Shown here: positions 17,616 through 35,182 of the stretch, piece by piece
Numbering within the stretch: position 1 is the stretch's first letter
Layout: the number at the start of each line of letters is the position of its first letter
From: Gadus chalcogrammus
Taxonomy: Eukaryota; Chordata; Actinopteri; Gadiformes; Gadidae
Direction: 5' to 3'
DNA length: 64,000 bases
Assembly: GCF_026213295.1 (NCBI RefSeq)
Contig: NC_079414.1
Location: forward strand, 20,537,607-20,601,606
The notes under the pieces: model-generated
Told to the model about the DNA's origin: nothing
Databases searched by the model: none
Seen by the model: the letters and a program-made list of their open reading frames with translations, nothing else
Position numbers and translations under genes: made by a program

Positions 17616-18852
17616 GCTATTTAAGCTGCTTCTCCACCGGTTCCTCAGGTGCTCTTCATCTTCTAAATTTGGCAACGGCCTGGTTGCCACAAGGCCTACT
17701 AGGCATTATGATGGCAGTCCAGTAGTTAGAAGAGATGCACAGATGAGCTGTAATGTCATCTGCACCTGCTGCCTGCTATCAATATCCACCCGAAGCAATG
17801 TTTTTTTCAACAATTGATACCCACAACCATCCGATCATCATTAAGGCCGCAATGACCACGCAGACGCTTCAACGCATTCGTGGACGTTTATGGTTCTGCA
17901 TTGGGTTTTAGTAAGCGGACCAATCACAGCCAATGCTGCTGTGTGGCCTCGACGGAAGGTTACGATTTTTGGGAGGCGCACGTCCGGCACTTACGGTGGA
18001 CGCAAGGAGAGTAGGCTACGCAAGGACGTAAGGGGTCCGTAACCGAGCGTAACCCCCTTGCATTGCGGGAACGTGGAACCATTAAAAGCCCTTTAGGGTA
18101 ACCGGATGTCACGGTTTTGCGGGGACAGTCCCGATTTTGAGTTGCGGGTTCCGCGTCCCGACGAAAGCCTGTCGGCACGCTAAAATGTCCAACTATGAAA
18201 TGTCCCCTGTTGTCAGTGATTACATAGGCAACGTGGTCTAATTATAGCTTTGTAAAACTGATTGTTCCTAGCCCTAATAAGCAAAATATAGTGTTTATCG
18301 TGTTACACTCCCCCACTTTCACTTCTCTCTCTCACACTCTCTCTTTCTCCCCATCATTACATTTAAATGTTTTAAAATTAGAAGTGATCGTTAGATTAAT
18401 TCGGAATCAAATGTTTGCAGCAATTACTGACACATTCAACTCGTTGAGTTGAATTATTATTCTTACAATAATGTTTATATTAATTATTCATACACAGGTC
18501 CTTTTCAAACATGACACATATTTCGTGTGATTTATTATTTAATTAATTTGGCAAGAAGCACTGCCCTCTAGTGGCCAATGTATAAGAATCACGAAAGACG
18601 CTGACTTTACGATGGACACATTATACTATATGGTTCTCTCTAGCGGTGACGTGGAGAACAATTTGAAACATGGATCAAACTGGTGAGGTAGGTACATCTT
18701 TTGTTTGTTTCATCAAGCTTACATCTTTTCTGTTTCAGTTCAGCTAGATATCAGTCCTAGCTCATTGACCTGGTGGACTACACTTGCCACCTCATGTTAA
18801 AAATATTGATCTGCATGAAAAACCATCTTGTAAGATGTAATTATCTTCTTAA
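17616..18852. other. Repeat remnant and 3' flank of gene c1
   Basis: To about 18230 no gene is recognised. From about 18240 the sequence is homologous to the 3' flank of gene b1 (7280-8060). Confidence 0.5.
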
Positions 18853-19349
18853 AGGGGACCTATTATGCTTTTTCGACTTTTATGACCTATAAACGTTGTT
18901 ATAATGATTGATAGTCATGTTTAACCATACTAAAGTGTCAAATAATGACGTACATGCATTTCAACATATTCCCTGCTGACAGTCTGGGGTGGCTGTGCAG
19001 AGCGCTAAACACTCGGGACAACTTTTGCGATTCACTTGTTCACATTTCCGGGAAATCATCTACTACGTAGAGGCACTCCTGCCGCGCCCCCATATGCCCG
19101 GTCGAATCTGCCCGCTCTCGCGCTTTAAGGAAGGTAACCGATCACAACAGAGTTGGGTTGGCAGGAGGGGGGCGAGGGGGGCGGAGAAGGAAGAAACCGA
19201 GCGTTGACAGAGAATGCTGAAAGCGCCCAGATGAGAGGAAGAGTTTCCCGAAAATCTACATTGTTTTTTGTGTATGGTTAAACATGACTATCAATCATTA
19301 TAACAACGTTTATAGGTCATAAAAGTCGAAAAAGCATAATAGGTCCCCT
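18853..19349. mobile_element. TTAA-flanked MITE
   Basis: Ends AGGGGACCTATTATGC and GCATAATAGGTCCCCT, with a near-perfect terminal inverted repeat of about 75 bp, flanked by TTAA on both sides (18849-18852, 19350-19353). A TTAA target duplication is typical of piggyBac-type (and Kolobok-type) transposons. 497 bp, no ORF. Unit 2 copy 51308-51804 has the same length. Confidence 0.85.
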
Positions 19350-19781
19350 TTAAGTGTTACTGAAGGATGTTGGTTGTTGGTTCTCAAAAGGAGAGTTTTG
19401 TAAACATATTGCCCTTCTTTGATTGCTGATTTGCTCTCTAATTCGATTCATTCAAATGTTTGCATATTTTCACATCTGTGCGGTTGTGTATTTGTGTGTG
19501 TGTGTGTGTGTGTGATTGTTTGCCTGTATGCACATTTTGGTATGCATTCATTTCAGTTGCCAACATCACAGAAGAAAGTTCCATTGAAGAATTTGAATGA
19601 CTTCAGAACATGACGAATGACAATTGAAAGGATAAAAATATAGAAAATAGGAAACATATTTTGATTATTATCCCCACAATACACAATAAATAAAACTGTT
19701 AATAGCAGTACAGTTATTATTATCACTATTAATAGTACTTTCCGAAAGCAGAATCACTCTTAATTATTTACATCCAGGCCC

Positions 19782-24406
<4,625 letters not shown>

Positions 24407-24468
24407 GTTCCTGAGACGCCGCTCTGCTCCCCACAACCCTCCGGGGCTTTAATGGCGCCGTGTTGAAG

Positions 24469-24485
24469 TTCCGCTTCCTCTTCTC
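24469..24485 (-). promoter_or_regulatory. Candidate ETS/PU.1 box upstream of gene c1
   Basis: GAGAAGAGGAAGCGGAA on the minus strand, at the same distance from the start codon as in genes a and b. Confidence 0.4.
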
Positions 24486-24984
24486 TCGGTTTGCTTCTCC
24501 TTTCTTGTCACACTAAACACTTCTGAGTTATTCTATTCACTTTTTCTGTCATTTTGTTGATGCAACTTCCTGACATGGTTCATTTTAGCATGTTAGATAT
24601 TAAAAGAGATGTGGTTTCTATACATAGGCCTATAATGTACATGTAATTAATAGAAACAAACTCAGGAAAAAGGTTATGGGTGCTTTATTCTACAAGTGAT
24701 TACGGCTAGGTAGGCATACACCTAAGTCAGGCTGGTGCAATATACAATTTTGTTCACATTGAAATCGAAGACAAGCCCCAAAGCCCATGTAGCATTATAA
24801 CCCAGGGTCATCTTTTGGATCAAACCACTTTTGTGGTTACTCTTGTGGTTCCAATAAAGTAACATTTGGGAATTAGTTAGAAAAAGTGTCCAGAAAAAAA
24901 GAATATGCCTTCCTCTCCATAGGCCTATGTCATTCATGACATGCAGATTTTACCAGAAATAAAGTGGGAATTGTTAAAAAAAAA

Positions 24985-25511
24985 TTAAAGCAATGTGTGA
25001 TATACACTCTCCTCATTCAGGTTGAGGTTCAGGCTTTGGTAGAGACACGTCTGTCCGGAATCAGCAACATCGGCGTGTTCATTGAGGTCTATGGTGATGC
25101 AGGCGCTGACCGTCGGACGCCGCGGCTTTGTGGGGACAGTGTTTGGTGCTGGTTGCGGCAGAACCCTTTTCTTACGACCAGAACGTACAAACTTGGACTC
25201 GGGCCGAGGAGGTCCAACAGGGCTCATCGTCTCATAATCGTTTTCTTTCTCTCGATTACTCTTGACAAAGAAAAAGACAACACAGAGATATCACGGTCTC
25301 ACTATGGGCCATGAGTATGCCCTACTCCATTCTTAGGTAACGGACGATGATCATGTTTGCAACGTGTGTTGGCCCACCTCCTGTCTGCGGCGCCTGCCGG
25401 TGTTATTTCTCATGTGCCGAGCAAGCAGCCAAAGCAAGAAGGTGAACAGGCAAACAAATAGCAGCGACTCCATACACATCGCAACCGTCAGGATCCAAGA
25501 AACCTGGGACC
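24985..25511 (-). CDS. Gene d1: TM exon and ITAM-like tail exon (Ig part elsewhere)
   Basis: TM exon 25378-25511 (134 bp, phase 1 in, phase 0 out) encodes a hydrophobic segment from SWILTVAM to LLWLLA, then a basic stop (RRRRQE). Tail exon 24985-25260 (276 bp, phase 0) has 91 codons and a stop. It contains YETM (PI3K-type YxxM), a basic proline-rich linker, and LYQSL, nine residues, then YHTL: an ITAM-spaced YxxL pair, also readable as two ITIM-like sites. Fish IgSF receptors often end this way. A Glu sits in the TM core (MCMESLL). No Ig exon lies immediately upstream; the nearest compatible one is gene a2 (30769-31524). Likely an activating tail; inferred. Confidence 0.6.
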
Positions 25512-25841
25512 CTGAAATAGAAGATGAAACCCAGAAGTTGCTGGAGCTTAAAATGCAAACTGTGAATCCATACATAAAGACACAATAGATTCGGCAGTCA
25601 CGCCATTTAGGCATTTGATTTCGAACCATCTCCATCCGCATAGCATTCGACCCTGGCCCACGAGAGGTCTCATGGGAATTTAGCAACAAGTCCAAAATTT
25701 TACGACCGTATAGGTCGTTTGTACTGCCACGGATTACGACCCACTGGAGCGTATCAAGCGCCTCTACAGGTCGCGGGAGGTATGTATGCCTATATGACCA
25801 ACAGGGCATTTGGTGAAATTGTTGCGTAGCCATATTAATCG

Positions 25842-26115
25842 TTATTATCTGAATGGGAAATGCAATATTTTAGGACAGATACACCATTAAACGTGTTTCT
25901 AATGACATTTCTAGCGAGAAATGTAGGCTACATTTTCCTTGCATAATCTTCACTCAGTGAATGTGTATGATCTTTATTAATCTTTATTATCTGAATGGGA
26001 AATGCAATATTTTAGGATCGATTCACCGTTAAACGTGTTTCTAATAACATTTCTAGCGAGAAATATACTTTTTACTTGCATAATCTTCAGTCAGTGATTG
26101 TGTCTGATCTTTAGT
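25842..26115. repeat. Two-copy tandem repeat, period about 142 bp
   Basis: The sequence from TTATTATCTGAATGGGAAA through the TTTCTAGCGAGAAAT motif occurs at 25842 and again at 25984 with scattered substitutions. Confidence 0.85.
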
Positions 26116-26503
26116 TTTATAGTTATTAGGAAGATTTAATCGGCTCGCTCGCATGTTTCAACGACGTCAGGTTGCGAGGGACGCTGCTTTCGCTAAACTA
26201 GCAGCTCACGTGTTTCCTGTGTTTGTGTTATTAAACCGTTACTTTATGTAACTTTTAATGATATTGTAATAACCACAGGCGAGGTATTGAGCGAAGTAAG
26301 CTTGATAGCAGGTTTATTGGATTCCACAATCGGACAGGCAGGCACAGCTCCACCGGAAAACTACAACAACCATAACTCCCGCCCGGAGGGAAACCCCCGG
26401 AACCCCCTCTCAGAAGGCCCGCCCCTTCCTCCCAAACCCTGTGACGTGAAACACGTTTATGTGAGAGCCAACCCAGTCGCATTTCAACATGAAATAGCGT
26501 GTT

Positions 26504-26505
<2 letters not shown>

Positions 26506-26597
<92 letters not shown>
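26506..26597. repeat. (AC)n microsatellite
   Basis: 92-bp AC run. The flanking sequence CATTTCGCTGCTAAAACAAC recurs inverted beside the GT array at 27831, so the two arrays mark an inverted duplicate. Confidence 0.95.
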
Positions 26598-26599
<2 letters not shown>

Positions 26600-27827
26600 G
26601 CATTTCGCTGCTAAAACAACAACTTGGGCTGCTTCTAGGACATTTTGGGTGGATTTGGAACGGTATGTGGGCAGGACGATTTTTGCAGGCAGGACCTGGC
26701 AACCCTGCGCTGTTGCCCGAGGTGCAGAAATGCTCTGGAACAGATCTGGATCCACCATGGCCAAAATAATTGTCATGAATAGCATGAATAGATTCATGCA
26801 TTATCATTCAACTTGAACATGTGTTTTTACAGTATATAGTGGTGGAGGGATGACGTATGTTGGCCAACCAGGAAGTGAGCGTCGACCTGGGTTTCCCTTG
26901 ACAAAAAGCCAACGGGTTTTTCCATTGGATTTTGGATTATTGCAGAAAAATTAGCATCTTTGAAGCACCTCCACAAAAACTGAAAATAAATAAATAAATA
27001 AAAATAACTGCTCCAAAGAACGAAATGTAAACCAATGCATTCTGAATGGGAGTGTTTCTCCGATTTTTCCATGCTACACAGAGCGAAATGTAAACCCATG
27101 CAAATAAAGACTTCATGGTCATAATAATTTAAATATCATTATTCTCCTCAGTGTGTAGGGTGGTATTCTATTTTTTTCAACTGGGTTGCATCCAGTCACT
27201 TGACCGTCATGGTTGCTATGGTGGTTGCTATCGACCCGCCCCTCTAATCCTTACATGGCTCTAAAAACCACGCGGCAAAGGAGCTGCCGTCCATTGTGTT
27301 GTTTTTGTCGTAAAATAGGGTCCGATGGTTAAAAAATAGACAGATATTCCAAGGTATCCTTAAAAGGCAGCTTGGTTGTTTTTATTTTCTGCAGTTTAGA
27401 CTTCTTCTATAACCTATTTTTGAAAGCAAAACACCAAGCTCAATGATTTAACGAGGCAGGGTTATTTTAAACAATTTATTAAATATATATTTGCGAGAGG
27501 TCATTCCTTCTCCTGAGTTTGCTTCCTATTTATGTCTAGTGTACAACCCTACTGTCCACAAGCATCACCCCCGCCCCCCCCTCCCCATATGGATTTGGAG
27601 AATTGTTGCCACGTCCCAGTGGTGGAGGTATCATATATATGAAGGAGGGCATTCAATTATACTACAATGATAAATTAGGAGGCCGAAGCCCGAAAGGAAG
27701 TGATGCAATAGGTGACTGCAGGTCGACAACATTTAAGTAAGCTGTACTTTGAGGTCTCTTATAGATCAAAGGGGGTCTCAAAGGACCCCCTGTCCTAGAA
27801 GCAGCCCAAGTTGTTGTTTTAGCAGCG

Positions 27828-27958
<131 letters not shown>

Positions 27959-27992
27959 CTTCAACCTGTGGCTCCAGCCCTACAGGAAATGA

Positions 27993-28210
27993 CTCAGCAA
28001 GTGCTCCATCTCGTTGCACCTGCACCCAGCTCGCTTGCAAGATTTTGGCCTGAAGTTCTTCCCAGACCTACACCGTAGCCATCCAACCTGCATATCTGAG
28101 AATCAGGCCTCTCTTTAATAATGACAAAAAGTTATGAGAGAAATACACATTAACTTTTGTCTCATAAGCGGCGTGGTGCCGGCTCCTTTTGACCTTTTGA
28201 CCCCAGACTT
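27993..28210. repeat. Direct repeat copy 1 (flanks palindrome)
   Basis: About 218 bp starting CTCAGCAAGTGCTCC and ending near TTTTGACCCC. It matches 29015-29240 in the same orientation with few differences. Confidence 0.85.
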
Positions 28211-28223
28211 CTGGGGGAATAGC

Positions 28224-28845
28224 TGAATCAATTCATTAGTCAATCAGAAGCATGTAAATATCTTCCCGGAGGTGTGACGGGGCAAACAAGGTGTCCTTCA
28301 ACATCTACGCTTCCAGGCGATTACAACGATGCCACACATGAGCATATTCGAACATGTTTAATGGTAGTAATTAACTGTCGAAATTGGAGGCCTTAATCAA
28401 TAATGAGCAGCTATTGATTTGCTTCCCGATAGAAATTTGTGAAAAATGACATGTTATTTAGCATCTACACGTTGAGCTGAGTCCAATGACACCAAGAACG
28501 ACACTCTAGCTAATGGTAACATGTATTTTACATGGTACACCTAGGTCTAGGACATGATCTCGGTGTAGCAAGAGGCCGAGCTTGATCTCATTGGACTCAG
28601 CTTAACGTGTAGATGCTAATTAACATGTAATTTGTCAAAAATCTCCATCGGGAAGCAAATCTATAGCTGGTCATTATTGATAAAGGCCTCCAAAATCGAC
28701 AGCTAATTACTACCCCGAAACATATTCAAATATGATCATGTGTGGCACTGTTGCAACCGTCTCGAAACGTCGATGTCAAAGGACACCTTGTTTGCTCTGT
28801 TGCACCACCGGGAAGATATTTTCATACTTCTAATGGATTGATTCA
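28224..28845. repeat. Large imperfect palindrome
   Basis: About 620 bp. The left arm starts TGAATCAATTCATTAG and the right arm ends with its imperfect complement. Matching landmarks include AAATATCTTCCCGG, GGAGGCCTT and TAGCATCTACACGTT. Probably a foldback transposon or an inverted duplication. Confidence 0.8.
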
Positions 28846-29014
28846 TGTTTTAAGGTTCTCGGAGTGAGACTTTAAGTGGCTGCAGCAGAAGTGTTGAGAC
28901 GAAAGATGATATCAAGAGATTTATAGAATATTCCCATTCACATTATGATTCTTCGTCGTAACATTCGACCAAACATCCTTTACATTCACAGAGCGAAGAT
29001 TATGAAAGTCCAGG

Positions 29015-29240
29015 CTCAGCAAGTGCTCCATCTCGTTGCACCTGCACCCAGCGGCTCGCTTGCAAGATTTTGGCCTGAAGTTCTTCCCAGACCTACACAC
29101 ATAGCCATCCAACATGCATATCTGAGAATCAGGCCTCTCTTTAATAATGACAAAAAGTTATGAGAGAAACACACATTAACTTTTTGTTATCTCATAAGCG
29201 GCATGGTGCCGGCTCCTTTTGACCTTTTGACCCCCGACTT
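29015..29240. repeat. Direct repeat copy 2 (flanks palindrome)
   Basis: Second copy of the 27993-28210 sequence, on the far side of the palindrome. Confidence 0.85.
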
Positions 29241-29648
29241 CAAAAACGTGGCCACAGGCCAGCTGTGTCTACACACCTTTAGCCACAAATGTACACCTCC
29301 ATCCCACAAAAAATGGGGACTAGAAACTAACCTCTGTCTTACGTACATTTACTGTACTGTTGGAGGTCACGCCCCTTTGCCGACCTTTTTGAGATAGCTA
29401 GGGATGCTAAAATGTTTACACACATTTCCCGGGGCCCCGTGTACGACATATCCGAGATTTGGAGTTCTAGCCCTTAGAGAAAAAAAGTTTTCCCAAATGG
29501 AGTGTCATTTGGACAAAGCCCCTCAGAAGTGTAGCCTGCAAGACCTAATGGTTCAGAATGTGGTGGAAAAACAGTTTTTGAGATAGGAAGGTCCTACCGC
29601 CCTGAAATTTTAATACCTTATTCTAGGGCCTAACTGGGACCTCCGCAC

Positions 29649-29723
29649 CGAAACTTGGCCCGGTCGGACCCCGAGGGCAGGAAGGGGGGGCCTGCCCTCG
29701 GGGTCTGACCGGGCCAAGTTTCG
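29649..29723. repeat. GC-rich hairpin, 33-bp arms
   Basis: The arm beginning CGAAACTTGGCCCGG is mirrored by CCGGGCCAAGTTTCG with one mismatch, around a 9-nt purine loop. Not a terminator in a eukaryote; more likely part of a mobile element or a local inverted duplication. Confidence 0.85.
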
Positions 29724-30499
29724 GGCAGGAAGGGCCCCCCCATTGAAACTTTGGCTTTGACTCTCTGAAGTCGAGAATGAAATGCGACTTCAGATTGATG
29801 TGGATGGACCAGAGACGTCAGATAACCCGACGCAGTCGCTTATTCACAATTTCATCAAGATGTGCACACAGCTTTTGACCGTGATATTATATATTATATT
29901 TTAGATGTCTATATATTATATTGTATCATTTAGATATAGAGCTCCAGGTCCTCCGCCGGAGATCCCGGAGTGTTCTAGAATATCTTATAGAACACGGTCA
30001 AAAGCTGTGGGCACCGGAGGATATTATGAATAAACGACTGCGTCTCTTTTACTATATCATTGCACCGTTCACACGGTATTGTACAAAATCCATACCGTAA
30101 CGCAAATTCACACCGATGAACTCTCTATACCGTTTATACCATGCACCCCTAAGTCGGGCACTGATCTGCAAAAGGTCTGTAGCGCCAAGTGGGTCCCACC
30201 CCCTAGGCAGGTTTGAAAATTAGGAACTAGTGCTTGCAGTTTTTTAGAGCCTCCCCCCCCCCCCCTTACCCTTCCTGCCTTAAATTTCGCAAAAATCGTA
30301 ATTTTCCGGCATTTAAAGCAGTGTTAGAGATGGCTACAGATCTCTCCCGTCTCAGGGGAAAATGAGGGAATGTTGCAAGAGCATTCAAACATATGACTCG
30401 GTTTCTAATGATACAAAGCTTAATGCAAATGAGTGAAGTGTCCCATTATAGTCTGATAGCTGTTTCTGATAAATGTGTTTGTATTCCAAAAACAAACCA

Positions 30500-30519
30500 A
30501 ACACGCGCACCCACACCCA

Positions 30520-30586
<67 letters not shown>

Positions 30587-30611
30587 ACACACACACACAC
30601 ACACACACACA
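30500..30611. repeat. (AC)n microsatellite in gene a2 intron
   Basis: Interrupted (AC/CCAC) run, (UG)n in the transcript, about 160 nt downstream of the a2 stalk exon donor. Confidence 0.9.
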
Positions 30612-30768
30612 AACTTAAGACAGGGATTACCAGAAACGGTTTCTCCTCGTGAGCTTTCATTTTCGAAGTCTGTAGGCCGCGCTACAGAAAGTAAGAACAA
30701 AATAATGATTCAATGGAGTATTCTGCACAGTGCCATTACATTTTTTTTATTATGCCTCCTCTATTTAC

Positions 30769-31524
30769 CTGTTGGTTTAAACCCTGTTGTAATAGCTTCT
30801 TCGACAGCATGAACATCACTCTTCTCCACTTTAATAATAATGGTATGAAAGGAAGAAGCAGGTTGTGAAATGGAATTATGTTAGATGTGGTTAAGAAACC
30901 GAGTACTAATTTGGTTAGATTAGATACAACTTTATTAGATAATCTAACCTATAAACTCAAAGCCAAAAGTCAACTAAACTAGTCCTCTCATAGAGGAAGT
31001 ATGTTGAGCGGTCAAAAAAAAAAGAAGCACTGGTAAAACATAGAAAAGGTATTCTCTCACCATCGTTGACCTTGAGATACACTTCCACATATGTGTCGAG
31101 ACCGAACCTTTCAATCGCACACCAATAATTCCCAGTGTCTTTTAGTTGCAGATTCCTCATAGTTGTGATGAATGTGTTTCCCTTGTCTTCGATAGAATAC
31201 TTCTCTGATCCTCCCGTCTTACTTGTTATGAGAACATCCTGGTAGCGACATTCTCCCTTACAGAAGTATTTGGTGTTGCTCTGCGCATTGGTGTGAGTGC
31301 ATTCGATTCTGACTGTTCCCCCGACCAATCCTTTAACGGTCAGGGCCTCCGTCCAAGTCATGCAACAGCCTATCATAAATCAAACGTGTTCTCCGTTATA
31401 ACAACCACTCGATGATGTATAAAATCAACAACAAAAAAGCTGAAGATGACAGAATCATGATGGATATAAACAGTGAGCGAACCTTACCACTGAGGAGAAC
31501 GAGGAAAGGGACCGCGGCCTTCAT
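30769..31524 (-). CDS. Gene a2: CD300/NILT-type Ig receptor, exons 1-3; no own TM nearby
   Basis: Signal exon 31488-31524, V-set Ig exon 31061-31369 (103 codons; RIEC, YFCKGEC, NYWC), stalk exon 30769-30828 (60 bp, acidic, ends KPT then a GT donor). All phases 1. Homology to the other genes stops at 30438, before any TM exon. The next TM exon in the same orientation with a phase 1 acceptor is d1 (25378-25511), followed by the ITAM-like tail. Spliced that way the product would be 271 aa: signal, Ig, stalk, TM, ITAM. Otherwise it is a secreted or dead fragment. The chimera is inference; the exons are directly visible. Confidence 0.7.
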
Positions 31525-31586
31525 GTCCCTGAGACGCCGCTCTGCTCCCCACAACCCTCCGGGGCTTTAATGGCGCCGTGTTGAAG

Positions 31587-31603
31587 TTCCGCTTCCTCTT
31601 CTC
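31587..31603 (-). promoter_or_regulatory. Candidate ETS/PU.1 box upstream of gene a2
   Basis: GAGAAGAGGAAGCGGAA on the minus strand, the same position as in a1. Confidence 0.4.
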
Positions 31604-34025
31604 TCGGTTGGCTTCTCCTTTCTTGTCGCACTAAACACTTCTGAGCTATTTTATTCACTTTTTCTGAAATTTGGTTGATGTAACTTCCTGACATGGTTCA
31701 TTTGAGCATGTTAGATATTAAAAGAGATTTGGCCAATATATATATAAATATATTTACTGTAGGCCTACATGTAATTCATAGAAACAAACTCAGGATAAAG
31801 ATTATGGGCGCTTTATTCTTCACGTGATTAGTGCTAGGCATACAGGTAAGGCAGGCTGTTGCAATATACAATGTTATTCACGCTTATTGAAATCGTACCC
31901 CAGCCCTAGCGCCCAGTAACATTATAACCCAGGGTCATTATTTGGAGTAAACCACTTTCGTGGTTACCATCCAATAATGTAACATCTGTGAATTAGTCAG
32001 AAAAGTGTCCAGAAAAAAGAATATGCCTTCCATCCCATAGGCCTACATCATTCATGACATACAGAGTTTACAAGAAATAAGGAGGGAATTGCAACTCTTT
32101 TTCTCTTTTCAAAGCATTGTACCCTCTAAAAATTCTTGTGAACGAAACCTCATGATGCTCCTATGATTCTACTTCCATTCGGCAACTGGGGTCAGATTTT
32201 GATAACAGAGTAGACCGGTTGGTGACGTATGGTTTACTAGTGACACGCATGAACATGTTAACATGAAAGTTTTAGTCAATATAAAATAATGAAGGATCAT
32301 ATCACATACTTTACTTTTTATTGACGTTGTAACCGTCTATTGGCATCGACTTTGCTCAGTTTTAAACGTTGTGCACTGGTAAACCAGCTCTAGATAAGGG
32401 CAAGTGTAGCCTTCCATACAGTGACAATAAAATGTGCTTCTCATGAATAAAGGTGAGGCCTCGAAAATGAAACTGATCATACTGAGTTGTGTTTAGTTCT
32501 GACTGTTTTTTATCGGATTTAAAAAACCTGCTGTGAAGAACTTTTAGATTCCCAAAGCAGTGCGCATGAACGGTCGCTGTCGGGAACATGTATAAGCGTG
32601 AGCGTCTTCACTAATGAGGAGTCTCATTATCACCAGGACCATGAAGGCGCCTAATATACTGACTAGATATCACATTTGGCTTCTATGCATGCGTCAACAA
32701 TGCCGCCATCTTGCCGCGGGTTAACAACCAACCTGAAAGAGTGAACGTCGATTGGACAGGTCCTTTCACAATCCAAATCACTCAAAATCGCCTTATTTTT
32801 GTCACACCGCGGTGAGGGATGTCATGTCTTGGGTTTTTTGTCTTGTCAATTTCCGGTTTTATTTTTGAAAACTAACTTCCCTATCGTTTCAGGTCAGATG
32901 CCCTTCCTCCTGTGTCACCGGTCTGGTGTCTCCCCTTATCCCTGATTGTTTCCACCTGTGTCTCCCCTCCTCATGTGTATATAGTCTTTGTCTTCCCTTG
33001 CCCTTGTCGTCAGAGTATTTCTTTCGTCACTGTCCATGTACCTCCAGCTCTTGACGCACAGCCTTGTCTTTGCCACGTCCTGAACTAAAGTTTGTATTTT
33101 TGACCTTCTGTTTCCTCTTCTGAGAAAGAGTGAACTTTTGTTTGTAATCTTTTTGGTCAGCCTGTTTGCACTGCTAGAGTTATTTTCGTTAGCCCTTTTC
33201 CTCCATTTGGAGCGCTTTTGTTTTGTTCCCTTTTTAGCCTCAGTGCAGCGTAGCCTAGTTTTATAGTCGCTTTTGTTTTCTCCTCCTTGTGAGCGATTTT
33301 CTGTTGTTGTCATAGCAATGATTTGATCACTTGTTTTGACGAGAGGACTGGCAGTCCAAAATAAAGCATGTTTGGACCATTCGCCTTTATGCATCTGAGT
33401 CCTCTTTCTAGAAACTGCCTGACAGGCTCTAGAAAGATATATGACTGACTAGTCAGTATATATATATCTATGCTTTCATACTGCCAGAGGTTCTGAGATA
33501 CTTTGGTACTTCCGCACACATAATATCTATAATATACTATATATATAATATTTATACATATAATATATAACAATTAACTTTGAAGGAAAGTCCTTATTCT
33601 GCTTTAACTTCAAATATCCTTAAAAGGGGTCTCTGGTCGTGATCAGTCACAAGTTTGTCCATGACCAATCAGCATTCATTAACAGAATGCTAGCGTGTAT
33701 GGCCAAGAGAAATCGAAAGGGCATAAGTACTCATTCATTCAACTTTTGAAGTATAATCTATGTTGAACTTGCGGAATCTACAATCAAATCTGCGATATTT
33801 AAACGACAAGCAGGTGAAAGAGATACATTTAGCTGTGTAGCCCTATAGACCCCCATTCAATCTACACTCGCTGCGATCACCCCCAGTGGAATTATAATGG
33901 AACTGCAACCATGTTCGATGCAATGGAGCTCAATAGAGTGCCAAGGCTCTCCGTAGACACGCTCCGGCACTACTCAATTCTTAGGTAACGGACGATGATC
34001 ATGTTTACAATGTGCGTTGGCCCAC
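31604..34025. other. 5' flank of gene a2, LTR-like remnant, no gene
   Basis: Copy of 518-3053. The LTR-like remnant is at about 32818-33310. It lacks about 100 bp of the unit 1 version, which creates a longer open frame at 32936-33394; I regard that frame as accidental. Confidence 0.5.
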
Positions 34026-34149
34026 CTCCTGTCTGCGGTACCTGCCGGTATTTCTCATGTGCCTAGCGATCAGCTAAAGCATGAAGGTGAACAGGCAAAC
34101 GCCACCACCATGTACATCATCGCAATCATCAGGGTCCAAGAACCATGCC
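34026..34149 (-). pseudogene. Decayed gene d-type transmembrane exon (unit 2)
   Basis: Copy of 3054-3177 with the same 10-bp deficit and frameshift, so the decay predates the duplication. No tail exon downstream. Confidence 0.6.
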
Positions 34150-35182
34150 CTTAAAAATAAGAGGAAACCTAGAAGTTGCTGGGGGTTCAAATGCATACTG
34201 TGAATCCCTACATTAAGGCACAATAGATTCGGCATACACGCCATTTGGGCATTTCGCACCACCCCATCCTCATAGCGCTCGGGCCCGGCCCATGAGTGGT
34301 CTTATGGGATTCAGCCCACACACTCAGTTGTATTTTTTACCCCCCCCCCTCTGTTTAAGCATTATGTAGGGCTGTCTGTAGAAAAATGACGATGTAATAA
34401 TAATTTTGGTATTCCTATTTCTGTTCAATTTGCTGATGTTTTGCTATGTTCAATACAGGGTTTTAAAGAACATTGCAGATAGTAGGAAAGCTGTCGATTG
34501 TTCATCAGAATGCATCCTAGGAATATATTTGATTTAATTAATGAAATTGCTGGATGTTTGACTGTATGGTTGTGTAGAATACAGTGCACTACATTGCATT
34601 ACAAACACACTTACACACACATCTTTACTCACTGCTAAGGTGAAGGTCAGGGGCGTTGCTAGACCTAGAGTTTTACTGGGGCAAAGGCCCCCAACTGCCA
34701 ACATTTTTTTTTTTACGTGTGCACAATATGAAATAGATGGATACAGAAGGGTATGTACAAGCTTCAAAATCATTGTCACTGTCATATTGTAGGCTATATT
34801 AAAGCACTGGTAAAGGTAAAGACGCAAAGATGGATTCATGAGTACCGTACAATTATATTTATTTAAACACATACACATCTCAAAGATTTACAAATAAGGT
34901 AACTGACAAATAAACAAAAAGTCTCTTTATGACCTTCACCTCTTTATCAGGAGAAGTCTACACATCTATATTTATTTAGAAGCTGTGTGGAAACAGCATA
35001 ATTTTGCCAGAACGACATGTACTAAAAAGGCAAGAAACAAGGTTTAAAACTAATAGAATTTCTGACTTAAGGTGAGGTGGCTCATTGCCACCAATCAACC
35101 TGGAAAATGTTATAGAACCATCAAAGCTCTTAAATTAAACTAAATAAGGCCATACACTACTGCATAGAGCCTTTTTTAATGA

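Noticed and set aside
17471..17725. Gly/Cys-rich small protein gene (keratin-associated-like)
   Set aside because: The frame is a GC-rich minisatellite whose unit number changes between the two units; no signal, promoter or homologous exon.
25351..25833. Single-exon 160-aa membrane protein
   Set aside because: The frame runs through an intron; paralogue comparison and AG/GT sites limit the coding part to 25378-25511.
32936..33394. 152-codon minus-strand ORF
   Set aside because: Created by a ~100-bp deletion in the LTR-like remnant; the unit 1 copy does not maintain it.
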